DNA of 64,000 nt from an uncultured Prevotellaceae bacterium (GCA_900318865.1 ONMF01000006.1:1-64000), one strand, 5' to 3'. Counted from the stretch's first letter, positions 27,659 through 36,803 are shown. The notes: generated by a model from the sequence alone, not told the origin. Numbers and translations are program-made.

Positions 27659-27988
27659 GTGCAAGTTGAGCAAAAAACATCAAGCTTGCTTGAATGTTTT
27701 TCCGAAACGCCGCCTAATTTCGCCTTTTTGAGGCAAAATTAGTGCAAGTTGAGCGCAGAACAAAATGAAAAATCACATTTTTCATTTTTTATGCCTCAAC
27801 GCAGCCTGATTTATTTAAAATTAGTGCAAGTTGAGAGAAAAACATCAAGCGCTTGAATGTTTTTCCGAAACGCAGCCTAATTTCGCCTTTTAAGGCAAAA
27901 TTAGTGCAAGTTGAGAGCAGAACAAAATGAAAAACTCTATTTTTTCATTTTTTATGCCTCGGCGCAGCAGCCCATATTATCTAAATTT
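27653..27988. repeat. Array of four palindromic intergenic repeats
   Basis: Four imperfect units at 27653-27720, 27736-27812, 27818-27883 and 27898-~27988. Each begins AAATTAGTGCAAGTTGAG and ends (in all but the worn last copy) with GCxGCCTRATTT, so the ends pair (AAATTAG with CTAATTT). Each contains an inner hairpin of one of two types: AACATCAAGC..GCTTGAATGTT (units 1, 3) or AAAATGAAAAA..TTTTTCATTTT (units 2, 4), so the types alternate. Three units are preceded by GCAA, which completes a minus-strand TAATTTTGC box. Related units lie at 33112-33335. Confidence 0.8.
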
Positions 27989-27989
27989 A

Positions 27990-28022
27990 TTTGCATTTTG
28001 CCCAAACGATGCCTAATTTTGC
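27990..28022 (+). promoter_or_regulatory. Promoter of the LpxL-like gene
   Basis: TTTG (27990-27993), exactly 20 nt, TAATTTTGC (28014-28022): a textbook Bacteroidota promoter, 12 nt before the ATG at 28034. It excludes upstream in-frame starts. Confidence 0.85.
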
Positions 28023-28033
28023 AAAACGATTCC

Positions 28034-28984
28034 ATGAAAGCTGTTGTGAACAACATATTGTTCTACTTGCTGTATGCCATCTGGTACACACTGTCGCTGC
28101 TGCCCATGTGGTTTCACCACTTCATGGCCGATGTGCTCTATGTGCTGGTGGCATGCGTGATGCACTACCGCCGGGCGGTTATCCGCAAGAATCTGGCCAA
28201 TGCCTTTCCCGAAAAGAGTGAGCGCGAACGCCGCACGATAGAACATGATTTCTACCACTTCTTCTGCGACTACATCGCCGAGACCGTGAAATTTGCCACT
28301 ATGAGTCATGACGAAATGCGACGGCGCATGACGTTTGAGGGCACCGAGCAAATCAACGAATGTATGGCCCGCGGGCAAAGCGTGGCCGTGATGCTGGGAC
28401 ATTACGGCAACTGGGAGTGGGCGGTGTCCATCAGGTTGTGGCTCACACACCCTGCCGCCGCCATAGGCCACATCTATCATCCGCTCGAGAATCCTGCCAT
28501 GAACCGCCTGTTTCTCACCGTGCGAAACCGCATGGGCTCGGAAAGTGTGCCCATGAGCGAGACGCTGCGGTGGATTCTCAAGGCCAAGCGCGAAGGCAAG
28601 CCATCGGGGCTGGGCTACATCAGCGACCAGGTGCCCCTGTGGCAAAACATCCACCACTGGGTCGATTTCCTCAATCAAGACACCCCTGTGTTCACTGGCG
28701 TGGAGCGGATAGCGCGCAGCCAGGGCCAAGCCGTATTCTACTGCGATGTGCGCCGTGTGAAGCGGGGTTACTACCAGTGCCTGATTCGCCCCATCACCCT
28801 CAATCCGGCCCAAATGCCCGAATTTGCCATCACCGATGCCTATTTCTCCATGCTGCAGCACACCATCTGCCGCGAGCCGGCCTACTGGCTGTGGAGCCAC
28901 AACCGCTGGAAACGAACCCGCGAAGAATTCAACCGACGCTTCGAGGTGGTCAATGGCCGCGTGGTGGAGCGCGTGAAAGCTTAA
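28034..28984 (+). CDS. LpxL/HtrB-family lysophospholipid (lipid A) acyltransferase
   Basis: 316 aa. N-terminal membrane helix (~5-45), then the acyltransferase core with the catalytic H-x4-E box GHYGNWEW (H123, E128), 'GYISDQVP' and a C-terminal 'YWLWSHNRWKR' (the WxHxRWK-type box of this family). Probably adds a secondary acyl chain to lipid A or an ornithine-type lipid at the inner membrane. The next gene (DUF3667) starts 30 nt later. Confidence 0.92.
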   Translation: MKAVVNNILFYLLYAIWYTLSLLPMWFHHFMADVLYVLVACVMHYRRAVIRKNLANAFPEKSERERRTIEHDFYHFFCDYIAETVKFATMSHDEMRRRMTFEGTEQINECMARGQSVAVMLGHYGNWEWAVSIRLWLTHPAAAIGHIYHPLENPAMNRLFLTVRNRMGSESVPMSETLRWILKAKREGKPSGLGYISDQVPLWQNIHHWVDFLNQDTPVFTGVERIARSQGQAVFYCDVRRVKRGYYQCLIRPITLNPAQMPEFAITDAYFSMLQHTICREPAYWLWSHNRWKRTREEFNRRFEVVNGRVVERVKA

Positions 28985-29014
28985 CAGTCCCCATCTTGCC
29001 GCACCGCATTTTCC

Positions 29015-29998
29015 ATGGAAACGAAAACGATAAAACAAAAAGTAGCCCATTGGCTTGAGCGTTACGACGCCTGGAAGCGCGACTCCATGCGCCACATCTC
29101 CACTGCCGGCGACGACCGGCAGCACCATTGCCATTGCTGCCAGGCTGAATACGTGGGCAGGTTTTGCCCTCATTGCGGGCAGCAAGCCAGCACCAAGCAC
29201 ATCACATGGAAAAGCGTGTGGCAGGGGGCCATGGACCTGTGGGGGGTAGGGTCGCGGTCGCTTCCTTACACATTGTGGCAACTGCTGTGGCGGCCGGGCT
29301 ATTTGATTGCCGACTACATCAACGGCCGACGGCAGGAGAGCTTCCCGCCCATCAAGATGCTGGTTTTCGTCGGCGTGTTTTTCTTGCTGGCCACCAATTG
29401 GACGACAACCGACGAAGCGAGCACCGCAGTCGATTATGCCGACAATGACGCATTCCAATGGTTCGACCGGTTTATCGACTGGGCAGCCCTGCATTTCCAC
29501 TGGGGCGCTCTCGTGTTCTTTTCGATGCTCATCGTGCCCACCTACTACATTTTCCGCTTTGCCCCCCGATGCAAGGGCCACACCCTGCCCGAGGGATTTT
29601 TCATCCAGGTGTTCAACAGCACGCAATTCCTCGTGCTGATGATGATTGTCTGCGCCCCTCTTCTCCTAATCGACTATTCCGATGATGTGTTCACGATCAT
29701 TAGCTTCACGGTGGTGGGCGTGATGCTCGTGCGCACCTACCGCCAACTCTTCGGCTACCATTGGTGGGGCACGGTGTGGCGGCTGTGTGCGGCTCTGGCT
29801 GCAGCCCTCTTTACGTTTTTTGTTATTATTCAGCTTTACTTCTGCACCTATCTTGTGGTCACTCACAACTGGGAACGGTTATGGCGCAACCTGCTCATCA
29901 GGCTGCCGATTTATTTCGCCGCACTGGTGGGCATCATTGCGGCTTGCTACGCCATCGGCAAGCGCAAGGCCGCCAGCAGGGAACCAGCCGGCACATGA
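29015..29998 (+). CDS. DUF3667 membrane protein with N-terminal zinc ribbon
   Basis: 327 aa. The zinc ribbon CHCCQAEYVGRFCPHCGQ (~36-53) is followed by the conserved 'WKSVWQGAMDLWG' stretch, then about five membrane spans (around 110-130, 160-180, 205-225, 250-275, 290-310). This is the standard DUF3667 layout, a Bacteroidetes family without known function. Spacing after the acyltransferase gene suggests one transcript, so an envelope role is plausible but unproven. Confidence 0.85.
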   Translation: METKTIKQKVAHWLERYDAWKRDSMRHISTAGDDRQHHCHCCQAEYVGRFCPHCGQQASTKHITWKSVWQGAMDLWGVGSRSLPYTLWQLLWRPGYLIADYINGRRQESFPPIKMLVFVGVFFLLATNWTTTDEASTAVDYADNDAFQWFDRFIDWAALHFHWGALVFFSMLIVPTYYIFRFAPRCKGHTLPEGFFIQVFNSTQFLVLMMIVCAPLLLIDYSDDVFTIISFTVVGVMLVRTYRQLFGYHWWGTVWRLCAALAAALFTFFVIIQLYFCTYLVVTHNWERLWRNLLIRLPIYFAALVGIIAACYAIGKRKAASREPAGT

Positions 29999-30049
29999 CA
30001 CATTTCCAGCATCGCAAAAACTCGGCAACACATAACACCCCATAGCATC

Positions 30050-30709
30050 ATGAATAAAAAACTTATCACACTGGCCCTGACGGGCCTGCTGCTGGGCAGC
30101 TGCACCGGCAGCAACAACAGCCACCCCGACGGCGAAGCGACCGCGCAGGCGGCAACCCACAAGTGCATCACCCCGCTGCCAGCCGGCTACGATGCCGATT
30201 CATTAACCGACTGCACCGTGGAGGCTGCTTTCACCATTGCCGACTTCGACTGGAAAGCACAAACCCTCACAATGAACGTCTTTGCCAAAAACATCTACGA
30301 CGTGGTCGATGTGCAGCACCTGCAGGCAGGCGACACACTCGTGCTCGACGGCAAACCGCTGGTGGTGTCCAAAATCGAAGAACTTGAAGGCATGAAAGTG
30401 GTGAACGGGGGCATTGAGGAAGGGGGCGCGTACCTCACTCCGGCCGACGGCGGCACATTTGTTGCTACCCAGCTCGACGACCACCCGGTGTACACCCGCA
30501 TCGGCAAGGCCACCCTGCCACTGGCACCCGGACTGGTGTTTATCGATTGCGGCGAGGAGCCGCTGGAACCCGCCGACACCGTCACCTCGCAGGCGGCACA
30601 ACACATTCAAGCCCTCGACGGGTGGCGCAAAGAATTCACCGAGTTGAACACGCAGGTGCTCGTGCAGGGCGGAGTGGTAACCCAGATTGCACGGCACTGG
30701 ATTCCTTGA
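30050..30709 (+). CDS. Putative lipoprotein, unknown function
   Basis: 219 aa. Signal sequence with lipobox LLLGSC (Cys ~18), then a Ser/Asn/His-rich linker and a small beta-rich domain (~60-215) with 'LTMNVFAKNIYDVVDVQHL', 'GDTLVLDGKPLVVSKIEEL' and 'GGVVTQIARHWIP' at the end. I do not recognise a named family. It probably sits in the outer or inner membrane facing the periplasm. It may be co-transcribed with the two upstream genes (51-nt gap). Confidence 0.78.
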   Translation: MNKKLITLALTGLLLGSCTGSNNSHPDGEATAQAATHKCITPLPAGYDADSLTDCTVEAAFTIADFDWKAQTLTMNVFAKNIYDVVDVQHLQAGDTLVLDGKPLVVSKIEELEGMKVVNGGIEEGGAYLTPADGGTFVATQLDDHPVYTRIGKATLPLAPGLVFIDCGEEPLEPADTVTSQAAQHIQALDGWRKEFTELNTQVLVQGGVVTQIARHWIP

Positions 30710-30796
30710 CACTTCGGCGGGCCCTATCGGGCATGACAATCACAGATTTTTCTTTCTTTACTCCTAAAAAAGAGGGGGTGATTATTATTTTTTTCG

Positions 30797-30805
30797 TAAC
30801 TTTGC
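30797..30805 (+). promoter_or_regulatory. -7 box of the glycosyltransferase gene
   Basis: TAACTTTGC, a perfect match, with a leader of about 60 nt before the ATG at 30871. Confidence 0.65.
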
Positions 30806-30870
30806 AGTCGCTTTTTGATAAAAACTGAGTTTTACCTCACATAAACCGTTTTTGCTATCAATTAGGAACT

Positions 30871-32019
30871 ATGGTAATAGGATACGACGCCAAGAAAATT
30901 ATCTACGACAACGATGACACCGCCGATTACGGCCAGGTGATGATTAGTGCTTTGTCCGAGCACTATATCCACAATCATTACATGTTATATACCCCAAAAG
31001 CCAAGGAGAACAAGCGGATGGCCTCGTTCTCGTCGCGAACCACAGTGCACATCAAAACGCCGCGCCATGCCATCATCGGATGGAAATGGCGCCGCGGCAA
31101 AGGCATCCTTCACGATGCCAAGCGCCATGGCGCACGCATCATGCACGGCCTGAACGGCATGCTGCCGGCACCGCTGGCCCACAGTCACATGCACGGCGTG
31201 GTGAGCATTCCGTTCACCACCTTCATCGACCCGGCCGAGCAATGCCCCTGGCTGGAGAAATTCTTCCTCACCCATGATGTGGAAAGGGCCTGCCGCATTG
31301 CGCAGCGCGTCATCACCGCCACCGCCACCGGCAAGCAAATGCTTGTGGAACACTATGGCATAGACCCCGACATGATTGAAGTGGTGTTGCCGGCTTGCCT
31401 GGAAAGCTACCATCACAACTACACCGACAACGAGCTCAAGAGCATCGCGCACAAGTACGGCCTGCCACAGCGCTTCATCCTGTTCAACGGCGAGCTCACC
31501 CAGCAGGCAGGCGCCCAAATGATGGTTGAGGCGCTCAATCTGCTCAACGACGAGGACGTGAAACTGGTGATGATTGGCAAGAACACATCGTTTTATCAGA
31601 AAGTTATCAAGGAATTCGCCCACCAGCACGGCATCAGGCACCGCATCATGCACTTAGACCGAGTGCGGTACTCCGACATGCCTTCCATTTTGAACCTGGC
31701 CAAAGTGGCCGTTTTGCCCGTAGCCGGGCAGAAAAACATCGTACCCCTGGCAAAGGCCGTGAGCTGCCGCACGCCCGTAGTCGTGGCCGACCATCCCATG
31801 GCCCGCGAGGTGGCCGGCGATGCAGCGCTTTATGCCACTTCGCTCGACGAAAAATCATTCGCAACAGCTATTGACGACATTCTTGCCGACGATTCGCACA
31901 AGCGCCAAGAACTCATCGACGCCGCCACCCGGCGCCGCATGCAGTTCACCACGCGCGCGATGGCCGATGCTGTGATGGGCGTCTACGACAAGGTGTGCGA
32001 GCACCACCACATCAAGTGA
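30871..32019 (+). CDS. Family 4-type glycosyltransferase (GT-B fold)
   Basis: 382 aa. The N-terminal Rossmann-like half contains 'GYDAKKIIYDNDDTADYGQ'. The C-terminal half has the nucleotide-sugar-binding pattern of GT1/GT4 enzymes: 'RFILFNGELTQQAGAQMMVEAL', 'VKLVMIGKN' and 'KAVSCRTPVVVADHPMAREVAGDAA', where the usual E-x7-E region reads from 'VPLAKAVSC'. Likely acts on cell-surface glycan or LPS in the cytoplasm. It stands alone, convergent with the lipoprotein gene at 32078. Confidence 0.9.
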   Translation: MVIGYDAKKIIYDNDDTADYGQVMISALSEHYIHNHYMLYTPKAKENKRMASFSSRTTVHIKTPRHAIIGWKWRRGKGILHDAKRHGARIMHGLNGMLPAPLAHSHMHGVVSIPFTTFIDPAEQCPWLEKFFLTHDVERACRIAQRVITATATGKQMLVEHYGIDPDMIEVVLPACLESYHHNYTDNELKSIAHKYGLPQRFILFNGELTQQAGAQMMVEALNLLNDEDVKLVMIGKNTSFYQKVIKEFAHQHGIRHRIMHLDRVRYSDMPSILNLAKVAVLPVAGQKNIVPLAKAVSCRTPVVVADHPMAREVAGDAALYATSLDEKSFATAIDDILADDSHKRQELIDAATRRRMQFTTRAMADAVMGVYDKVCEHHHIK

Positions 32020-32077
32020 CATCACTTCCCGGGCAACGCCGGGCAGAGATGTTCACCGCATCTCCCCAAAAATACCC

Positions 32078-33094
32078 TTATTTCGCTACCGGCAAGAGCT
32101 GTTCGGCGGCTTGGCATGCCTGGCGGGCATCGGCACCGCGGTACACCTGATTGCCTAGGCTGTCGGTCACAATGTATAGCGGAGTGCTCGTCAGGTTAAC
32201 GATGCGCAATGCCATGTCCTGTGGGCCGCCCGGAGCCCAGTAGTGTTGCCACCGCGAACTGTCGGCCAGCAGTGTCGACTGCCACATCGTGGTGTCGGCC
32301 TCGGTGTTGATGTCGGCGATATGAACGTTTCCGCCACTTTTCTCCCACAAGTCGCGCAGCAGCCGCACGTGATCGGGGCGGTCGGGCTGACGGTTGGTCC
32401 ACAGATAAAGCAGCGACACCCGTTTCAACAAGTCCAGCGACACGAAATCCTTCTTCGCACGGTTATAGAGCAACAGGGCACTCAGCTTCATCTTGGCCTG
32501 GCGCGTGGTAACCAGCACTTCGTCGAGCGCCTGAAGCAGTGCGGCAGGCCGTGCCTCGGGAGCCAGTTTCGACACCAACTTGCCCACGCGGGCAGCGTTT
32601 TGCGGCAGAGAGCCATAGTCGCACAACAGCAAGAAGGCCGACAACTCATCGGCCGGGTTCTGCTCGGCATACCGTTCGATGGCGGCATCGAGCTTGGCAT
32701 CGCGTGCGGCGTATAATGCGGCATTTTCCTTCTTGAACTGCCACCACCGCTCATTCACTTCGCTGCCCTCCACTTTCCATTCCGACGGCGATTTCACGTG
32801 GCCTGTCAGCTTCAGCGTCTCACCATTGGCAACGGCCATCATGGCCATCACCGCGCCGTCCTTGTTGAGCAGCGTGAGCAACGTGCGCTCGGCCGACGCG
32901 CCCTTGAAGCGTAACTTCCCTTCACGGGCCGGCATCCACACATCGGTAAGCCCCGAGTCGCCCACAAAAACCACGCGCACGTTCTCATTGTTCAAGCCCT
33001 CCAAGTCGGCGCTCACCTTGAAATGACTGCCATCGCAGCCCGGCAGGGCCAAAAGCGACACCGCAAGTAATATATAGCCAAAAAATCTTTTCAT
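32078..33094 (-). CDS. Thioredoxin-like lipoprotein without CXXC (DUF4369-like N-terminus)
   Basis: 338 aa. Lipobox LLALPGC (Cys ~20). N-terminal beta domain resembling DUF4369 (residues ~25-115), a helical middle (~120-230), and a C-terminal thioredoxin-like fold ('FVSLDLLKRVSLLYLWTN', then 'VHIADINTEADTTMW' and 'TSTPLYIVTDSLGNQVYRG'). The position where TlpA/ResA-type proteins carry CxxC reads TNRQPDR, so no redox activity is expected. Its promoter lies in a palindromic repeat, as for the zinc-ribbon gene. Confidence 0.8.
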   Translation of the reverse strand: MKRFFGYILLAVSLLALPGCDGSHFKVSADLEGLNNENVRVVFVGDSGLTDVWMPAREGKLRFKGASAERTLLTLLNKDGAVMAMMAVANGETLKLTGHVKSPSEWKVEGSEVNERWWQFKKENAALYAARDAKLDAAIERYAEQNPADELSAFLLLCDYGSLPQNAARVGKLVSKLAPEARPAALLQALDEVLVTTRQAKMKLSALLLYNRAKKDFVSLDLLKRVSLLYLWTNRQPDRPDHVRLLRDLWEKSGGNVHIADINTEADTTMWQSTLLADSSRWQHYWAPGGPQDMALRIVNLTSTPLYIVTDSLGNQVYRGADARQACQAAEQLLPVAK

Positions 33095-33108
33095 CGCATC
33101 TTTTTATG

Positions 33109-33117
33109 GCAAAATTA
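33109..33117 (-). promoter_or_regulatory. -7 box of the 33094 lipoprotein gene
   Basis: On the minus strand TAATTTTGC, 15 nt upstream of the ATG, at the edge of palindromic repeat unit 33112-33179. Confidence 0.65.
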
Positions 33118-33335
33118 GTGCAAACCGAGCGAAAAACATCAAGTTTGCTTGCATGTTTTTCCGAGGCGCAGCCTAATTTCGCCTTTTTAAGGCAAAATTA
33201 GTGCAAGGCGAGAGAAATGCCAAATTTATTTGAGCATTTCCGAGCCGCAGCCTAATTTCACCGAGCCTTACGAGGTAACATGAGTGCAAGGCGAGAGAAA
33301 TGCCAAATTTATTTGAGCATTTCCGAGCCGCGCAA
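33112..33335. repeat. Second array of the palindromic intergenic repeat
   Basis: Units at 33112-33179 (inner hairpin of the AACATCAAG/CTTGCATGTT type) and 33195-33258 (inner hairpin AAATGCCAAAT / ATTTGAGCATTT), plus a truncated unit at ~33279-33335 repeating the second inner hairpin without the outer AAATTAG/CTAATTT arms. Same flanking signature as the array at 27653: AAATTAGTGCAA...GCAGCCTAATTTCGCC. Confidence 0.8.
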
Positions 33336-33439
33336 AACACTCAGTTCTGCAGGTGGCTCGAAATGGGCAGCACGAACAACGGGGCAGGGCGGCCTGAAAT
33401 TTGTTGGGGCGGTATTGCGGGGGTATCGTTATTTTTTGG

Positions 33440-33448
33440 TATTTTTGC
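33440..33448 (+). promoter_or_regulatory. -7 box of the thyA operon
   Basis: TATTTTTGC, a perfect match, 20 nt upstream of the thyA ATG. Confidence 0.65.
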
Positions 33449-33468
33449 CTCAGTAAACAATTCCGACC

Positions 33469-34263
33469 ATGAAACAATATCTCGATTTACTGCAAAAGGT
33501 GATGGACGACGGCATTCTCAAGGAAGACCGCACAGGCACGGGCACGAAGAGCATTTTCGGCTATCAGCTGCGGTGCGACCTGGCTCAGGGCTTTCCATTG
33601 CTCACCACCAAGAAAGTTCACCTGAAGAGCATCATCTACGAACTGCTCTGGTTCCTGCAGGGCGACACCAATGTGCACTATCTGCAGGAGCATGGTGTGC
33701 GCATCTGGAACGAGTGGGCCGACGAGAATGGCGACCTGGGACCCGTCTACGGCCATCAGTGGCGGTCATGGCCCGACGGCCATGGCGGCAGTATCGACCA
33801 AATCGGCCAAGTGATTGACCAAATCAAGCACACGCCTGACTCACGGCGCATCCTGGTGAGCGCGTGGAACGTGGCCGATGTTCCCACCATGAAACTGCCT
33901 CCCTGCCACACGCTGTTTCAGTTCTACGTGGCGCAGGGGCGATTGAGCCTGCAATTGTATCAGCGCAGCGCCGACCTGTTTCTGGGTGTGCCGTTCAACA
34001 TCGCCAGCTATGCGCTGTTGCTGATGATGGTGGCTCACGTCACGGGCTTGCAACCCGGCGAGTTCATTCACACATTTGGCGATGCACACATCTATCGCAA
34101 CCATTTCGACCAGGTGCGCGAGCAGTTGAGCCGCACGCCGCGGCCATTGCCGCGCATGGTGCTGAATCCCGACGTGAAAAGCATTTTCGACTATCATTAC
34201 GAAGACTTCGCCATCGAAGGCTACGACCCCTATCCCGCCATCAAGGGTGTGGTGTCGGTATAA
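33469..34263 (+). CDS. thyA: Thymidylate synthase
   Basis: 264 aa, the same length as E. coli ThyA. Motifs: '[19 protein letters not shown]' (folate/phosphate region), '[21 protein letters not shown]', catalytic Cys146 in [11 protein letters not shown], '[23 protein letters not shown]' and the C-terminal '[11 protein letters not shown]'. It makes dTMP from dUMP with methylene-tetrahydrofolate, producing dihydrofolate that the DHFR encoded 20 nt downstream reduces. First gene of thyA-folA-lpxB. Confidence 0.98.
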   Translation: MKQYLDLLQKVMDDGILKEDRTGTGTKSIFGYQLRCDLAQGFPLLTTKKVHLKSIIYELLWFLQGDTNVHYLQEHGVRIWNEWADENGDLGPVYGHQWRSWPDGHGGSIDQIGQVIDQIKHTPDSRRILVSAWNVADVPTMKLPPCHTLFQFYVAQGRLSLQLYQRSADLFLGVPFNIASYALLLMMVAHVTGLQPGEFIHTFGDAHIYRNHFDQVREQLSRTPRPLPRMVLNPDVKSIFDYHYEDFAIEGYDPYPAIKGVVSV

Positions 34264-34283
34264 TCACCACGCACTTGCTGTCC

Positions 34284-34781
34284 ATGAAAGAAATTTCCAT
34301 TATCGTAGCCGTTGCGGCCCGGGGTGCCATCGGACGCCAAGGCGGGTTGCTGTGCCACCTGCCGGCCGACTTGCGTCGGTTCAAATCGCTCACCACGGGG
34401 CACAGCGTGGTGATGGGCCGGCGCACGTTTGAATCGCTCCCGCACGGCCCGCTGCCGGGCAGGCAGAACATCGTGGTGACCCACAACCGCCACTACCACC
34501 CCCAGGGAGTGACCGTGGCTCACGACGTGCAGCAAGCCATCGAGCTGGCCACGATGCCAGGCGAGGTGTTCATCATCGGAGGGGCGCAAATCTATCAAGC
34601 CGCCCTGCCGCTGGCCCACACGCTGCACCTGACGGAAATCCATGCCCACTTTGCCGATGCCGACACCTTTTTCCCGCCGCTGGAGCGCGGTGAGTGGGTG
34701 GAAGTGGAACGGGAGTGCCACCCGGCCGACGAGCGCCACGCGCATCCCTACGATTTCATCACATTAAAACGCACATCATGA
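34284..34781 (+). CDS. folA: Dihydrofolate reductase
   Basis: 165 aa. Motifs: 'IIVAVAARGAIGRQGGLLCHLPADLRRFK' region (split: active-site acid Asp in LPADL), 'VMGRRTFESLP' (NADPH binding), 'FIIGGAQIYQAAL' and 'DADTFFPPL'. The usual aromatic residue before HLP (Trp in many DHFRs) is Cys here (LLCHLP). It recycles the dihydrofolate made by ThyA. It overlaps lpxB by 4 nt (ATGA), so the two are translationally coupled. Confidence 0.96.
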   Translation: MKEISIIVAVAARGAIGRQGGLLCHLPADLRRFKSLTTGHSVVMGRRTFESLPHGPLPGRQNIVVTHNRHYHPQGVTVAHDVQQAIELATMPGEVFIIGGAQIYQAALPLAHTLHLTEIHAHFADADTFFPPLERGEWVEVERECHPADERHAHPYDFITLKRTS

Positions 34782-35920
34782 AATACTTCATCATTGCCGG
34801 CGAAGCATCGGGCGACCTGCATGGCGCCCAGCTGATTGCCGCCCTGAAACAGTGCGACCCCGACGCGCAAATCCGCTTTTACGGCGGCGACCAGATGGAG
34901 GCCGCCGCCGGCACGGCACCGCTCACGCACTACCGCGACATGGCCTATATGGGCTTTATCGAGGTGGCCAAGCACCTGCCCACCATCCTGGGCTTTTTAG
35001 GCGCTGCACGACGCGCCATCGACGAGTGGCAGCCCGATGCCGTGGTGCTCATCGACTACCCGTCGTTCAACCTCAAGGTGGCCAAGCACGCCCGCAATGC
35101 CGGACGGCGGGTGTTCTACTTCATTTCGCCCAAAGTGTGGGCCTGGAAGCAATGGCGTGTAAAGGACATCAAGCGCTATGTGAACCACATGTACAGCATA
35201 CTCCCCTTCGAAGTGGAATTTTACCGCACCCACCACTACGAGGTAGACTATGTGGGCAACCCCACCGTTACCGAAATAGCCCATGCGCTGGGCTCAATGC
35301 CGGCACGGGAGGATTTCTTAGCCGAGCATGGCCTGGACGCCGGCCGGCCGCTGATTGCCCTTGTGCCGGGGTCGCGAGTGAAGGAAATCCGCGACAACCT
35401 GCCCTCGATGCTGGCGGCCGCCAGTCGCCACCCCCACTGCCAGCTGGCCGTTGCCGGCGCTCCCAATATTGACCACTCGCTCTATGCCGGCCTGCTCCAA
35501 GAGGCCGGTGTGAGCTGCCCCGTGGTGAGCGGGGCCACCTGGGCGCTGGTGCGCCATGCACAAGCCGCTGTGGTGACCAGTGGCACGGCCACGCTCGAAA
35601 CTGCGCTGCTGGGCACTCCGCAGGTGGCTTGCTACCGCATGAACGGCAGCAAATGGGTGTACCGCTTTTATTCGCACCTCATTCATGGAAAATATGTGAC
35701 CCTGCCCAATCTCATTGCCGACGAGCCGGTCATTCCCGAACTGCTCATGCACCACTGCACGCCCCACAGCATCGATAGCCACCTGGCTCCGCTGCTCGAT
35801 GAGCACAGCCCCGAGCGCAAGGCCATGCTGGCAGGCTACGAGCGCATGCGCGCCCGGCTGGGCACCGACGACTGTGCCGCCGTCGCGGCACGCTCCATCG
35901 TCAGCCTGTGTACTGCGTGA
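34778..35920 (+). CDS. lpxB: Lipid-A-disaccharide synthase
   Basis: 380 aa. Family motifs: 'FIIAGEASGDLHGAQLI' at the N-terminus, 'MAYMGFIEV', 'DYPSFNLKVAKHA', 'FYFISPKVWAWKQWR', 'DYVGNPTV', 'LVPGSRVKEI' and 'VTSGTATLETALLGTPQV' (UDP-sugar site). It condenses UDP-2,3-diacylglucosamine with lipid X at the inner membrane. The 3' end overlaps the convergent WYL gene by 20 nt. Confidence 0.97.
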   Translation: MKYFIIAGEASGDLHGAQLIAALKQCDPDAQIRFYGGDQMEAAAGTAPLTHYRDMAYMGFIEVAKHLPTILGFLGAARRAIDEWQPDAVVLIDYPSFNLKVAKHARNAGRRVFYFISPKVWAWKQWRVKDIKRYVNHMYSILPFEVEFYRTHHYEVDYVGNPTVTEIAHALGSMPAREDFLAEHGLDAGRPLIALVPGSRVKEIRDNLPSMLAAASRHPHCQLAVAGAPNIDHSLYAGLLQEAGVSCPVVSGATWALVRHAQAAVVTSGTATLETALLGTPQVACYRMNGSKWVYRFYSHLIHGKYVTLPNLIADEPVIPELLMHHCTPHSIDSHLAPLLDEHSPERKAMLAGYERMRARLGTDDCAAVAARSIVSLCTA

Positions 35921-36800
35921 GGGCGCGACGCAGTTCGTCCACGATTTGAGCCTTGAGTTCGGGCGGAGAGAGCACCTCCACATTGCTGCCGTGCGAGAGC
36001 AGCCGCTCACGCAGGTCGTAGGTGAGACGCATCCGGTAGTGAAAAATGGAATAGTTGTCGTGCACCACCTCGGTCTGCGAGGGATGCAGCGGCAAGGCTC
36101 TGAAGTACTTGGCCTGCGTGGGCTCCACCCGCAGCACGATATCTTTGGGCGCATTTTGGTTGGTGGTGATGCCAAAGCAGTCCTTGAAAAATCCGCTGGG
36201 GCTGAAATCGGGCGGCAACACAAATTCCTCGTCTCTCACATGCAAATCGCTCATGCGGTCCAGCGCATAGGTCTTGATGCGCTTGTCCTTGACATTGAGC
36301 CCGATGACGTACCACAACTGCTTGAAAATCTTCACAAAATAGGGTTCCACAACCACGGCATGCGATTTTCCGGCACGGGTATAGGTGCGGTAGTCGAACT
36401 CGATGCGCCGGTTGTGGCGCATGGCCTCGATGATGACCGGCAGGTGCTGGCGCGCGCTGGGCACCTCCTCCAGCACGATGCGCCCGGCCACATCGTGCGA
36501 GTCGGTGAGCATGCCGCTAATCGACATGGAGTCCATGAGCCAGTTTTGCAGGCGTCCGCCTTCCTCGGTGTCATCCTGGGCGATGTAGTACTCAAAGGTG
36601 GACTTATTGCACGCTATGGTCACCCCCAGCAACTGCTCGATGGCAGCCCGATAGTTGTTAAACGTGCGGCGCGGCAGCGGGGAGCCGTCGCCCAACGACG
36701 ACCGCTGCCACAACTCGCTCAGCCGTTTGAGCGTGATGTGCCCATAGCGGGCTATGGTGTCCACCAGCCAGATGTAACGGTTCAGTGTGTTGCGGGGCAT
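35901..36800 (-). CDS. WYL-domain transcriptional regulator
   Basis: 299 aa. N-terminal winged helix-turn-helix (~5-60, 'YIWLVDTIARYGHITLKRLSELW'), WYL domain (~140-200, with 'RIEFDYRTYTRAG' and 'QLWYVIGLN') and the C-terminal WCX-like part. WYL proteins sense ligands, often nucleic acids or nucleotides, and are frequent regulators in Bacteroidetes. It starts 3 nt after the symporter stop codon, so it is co-transcribed with the symporter and NamZ genes and may regulate them. Confidence 0.9.
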   Translation of the reverse strand: MPRNTLNRYIWLVDTIARYGHITLKRLSELWQRSSLGDGSPLPRRTFNNYRAAIEQLLGVTIACNKSTFEYYIAQDDTEEGGRLQNWLMDSMSISGMLTDSHDVAGRIVLEEVPSARQHLPVIIEAMRHNRRIEFDYRTYTRAGKSHAVVVEPYFVKIFKQLWYVIGLNVKDKRIKTYALDRMSDLHVRDEEFVLPPDFSPSGFFKDCFGITTNQNAPKDIVLRVEPTQAKYFRALPLHPSQTEVVHDNYSIFHYRMRLTYDLRERLLSHGSNVEVLSPPELKAQIVDELRRALTQYTG

Positions 36801-36803
36801 GAA

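Noticed and set aside
27653..27988. CRISPR array
   Set aside because: Units are palindromic with paired outer arms, vary in the middle by two hairpin types and have no uniform spacers or cas genes.
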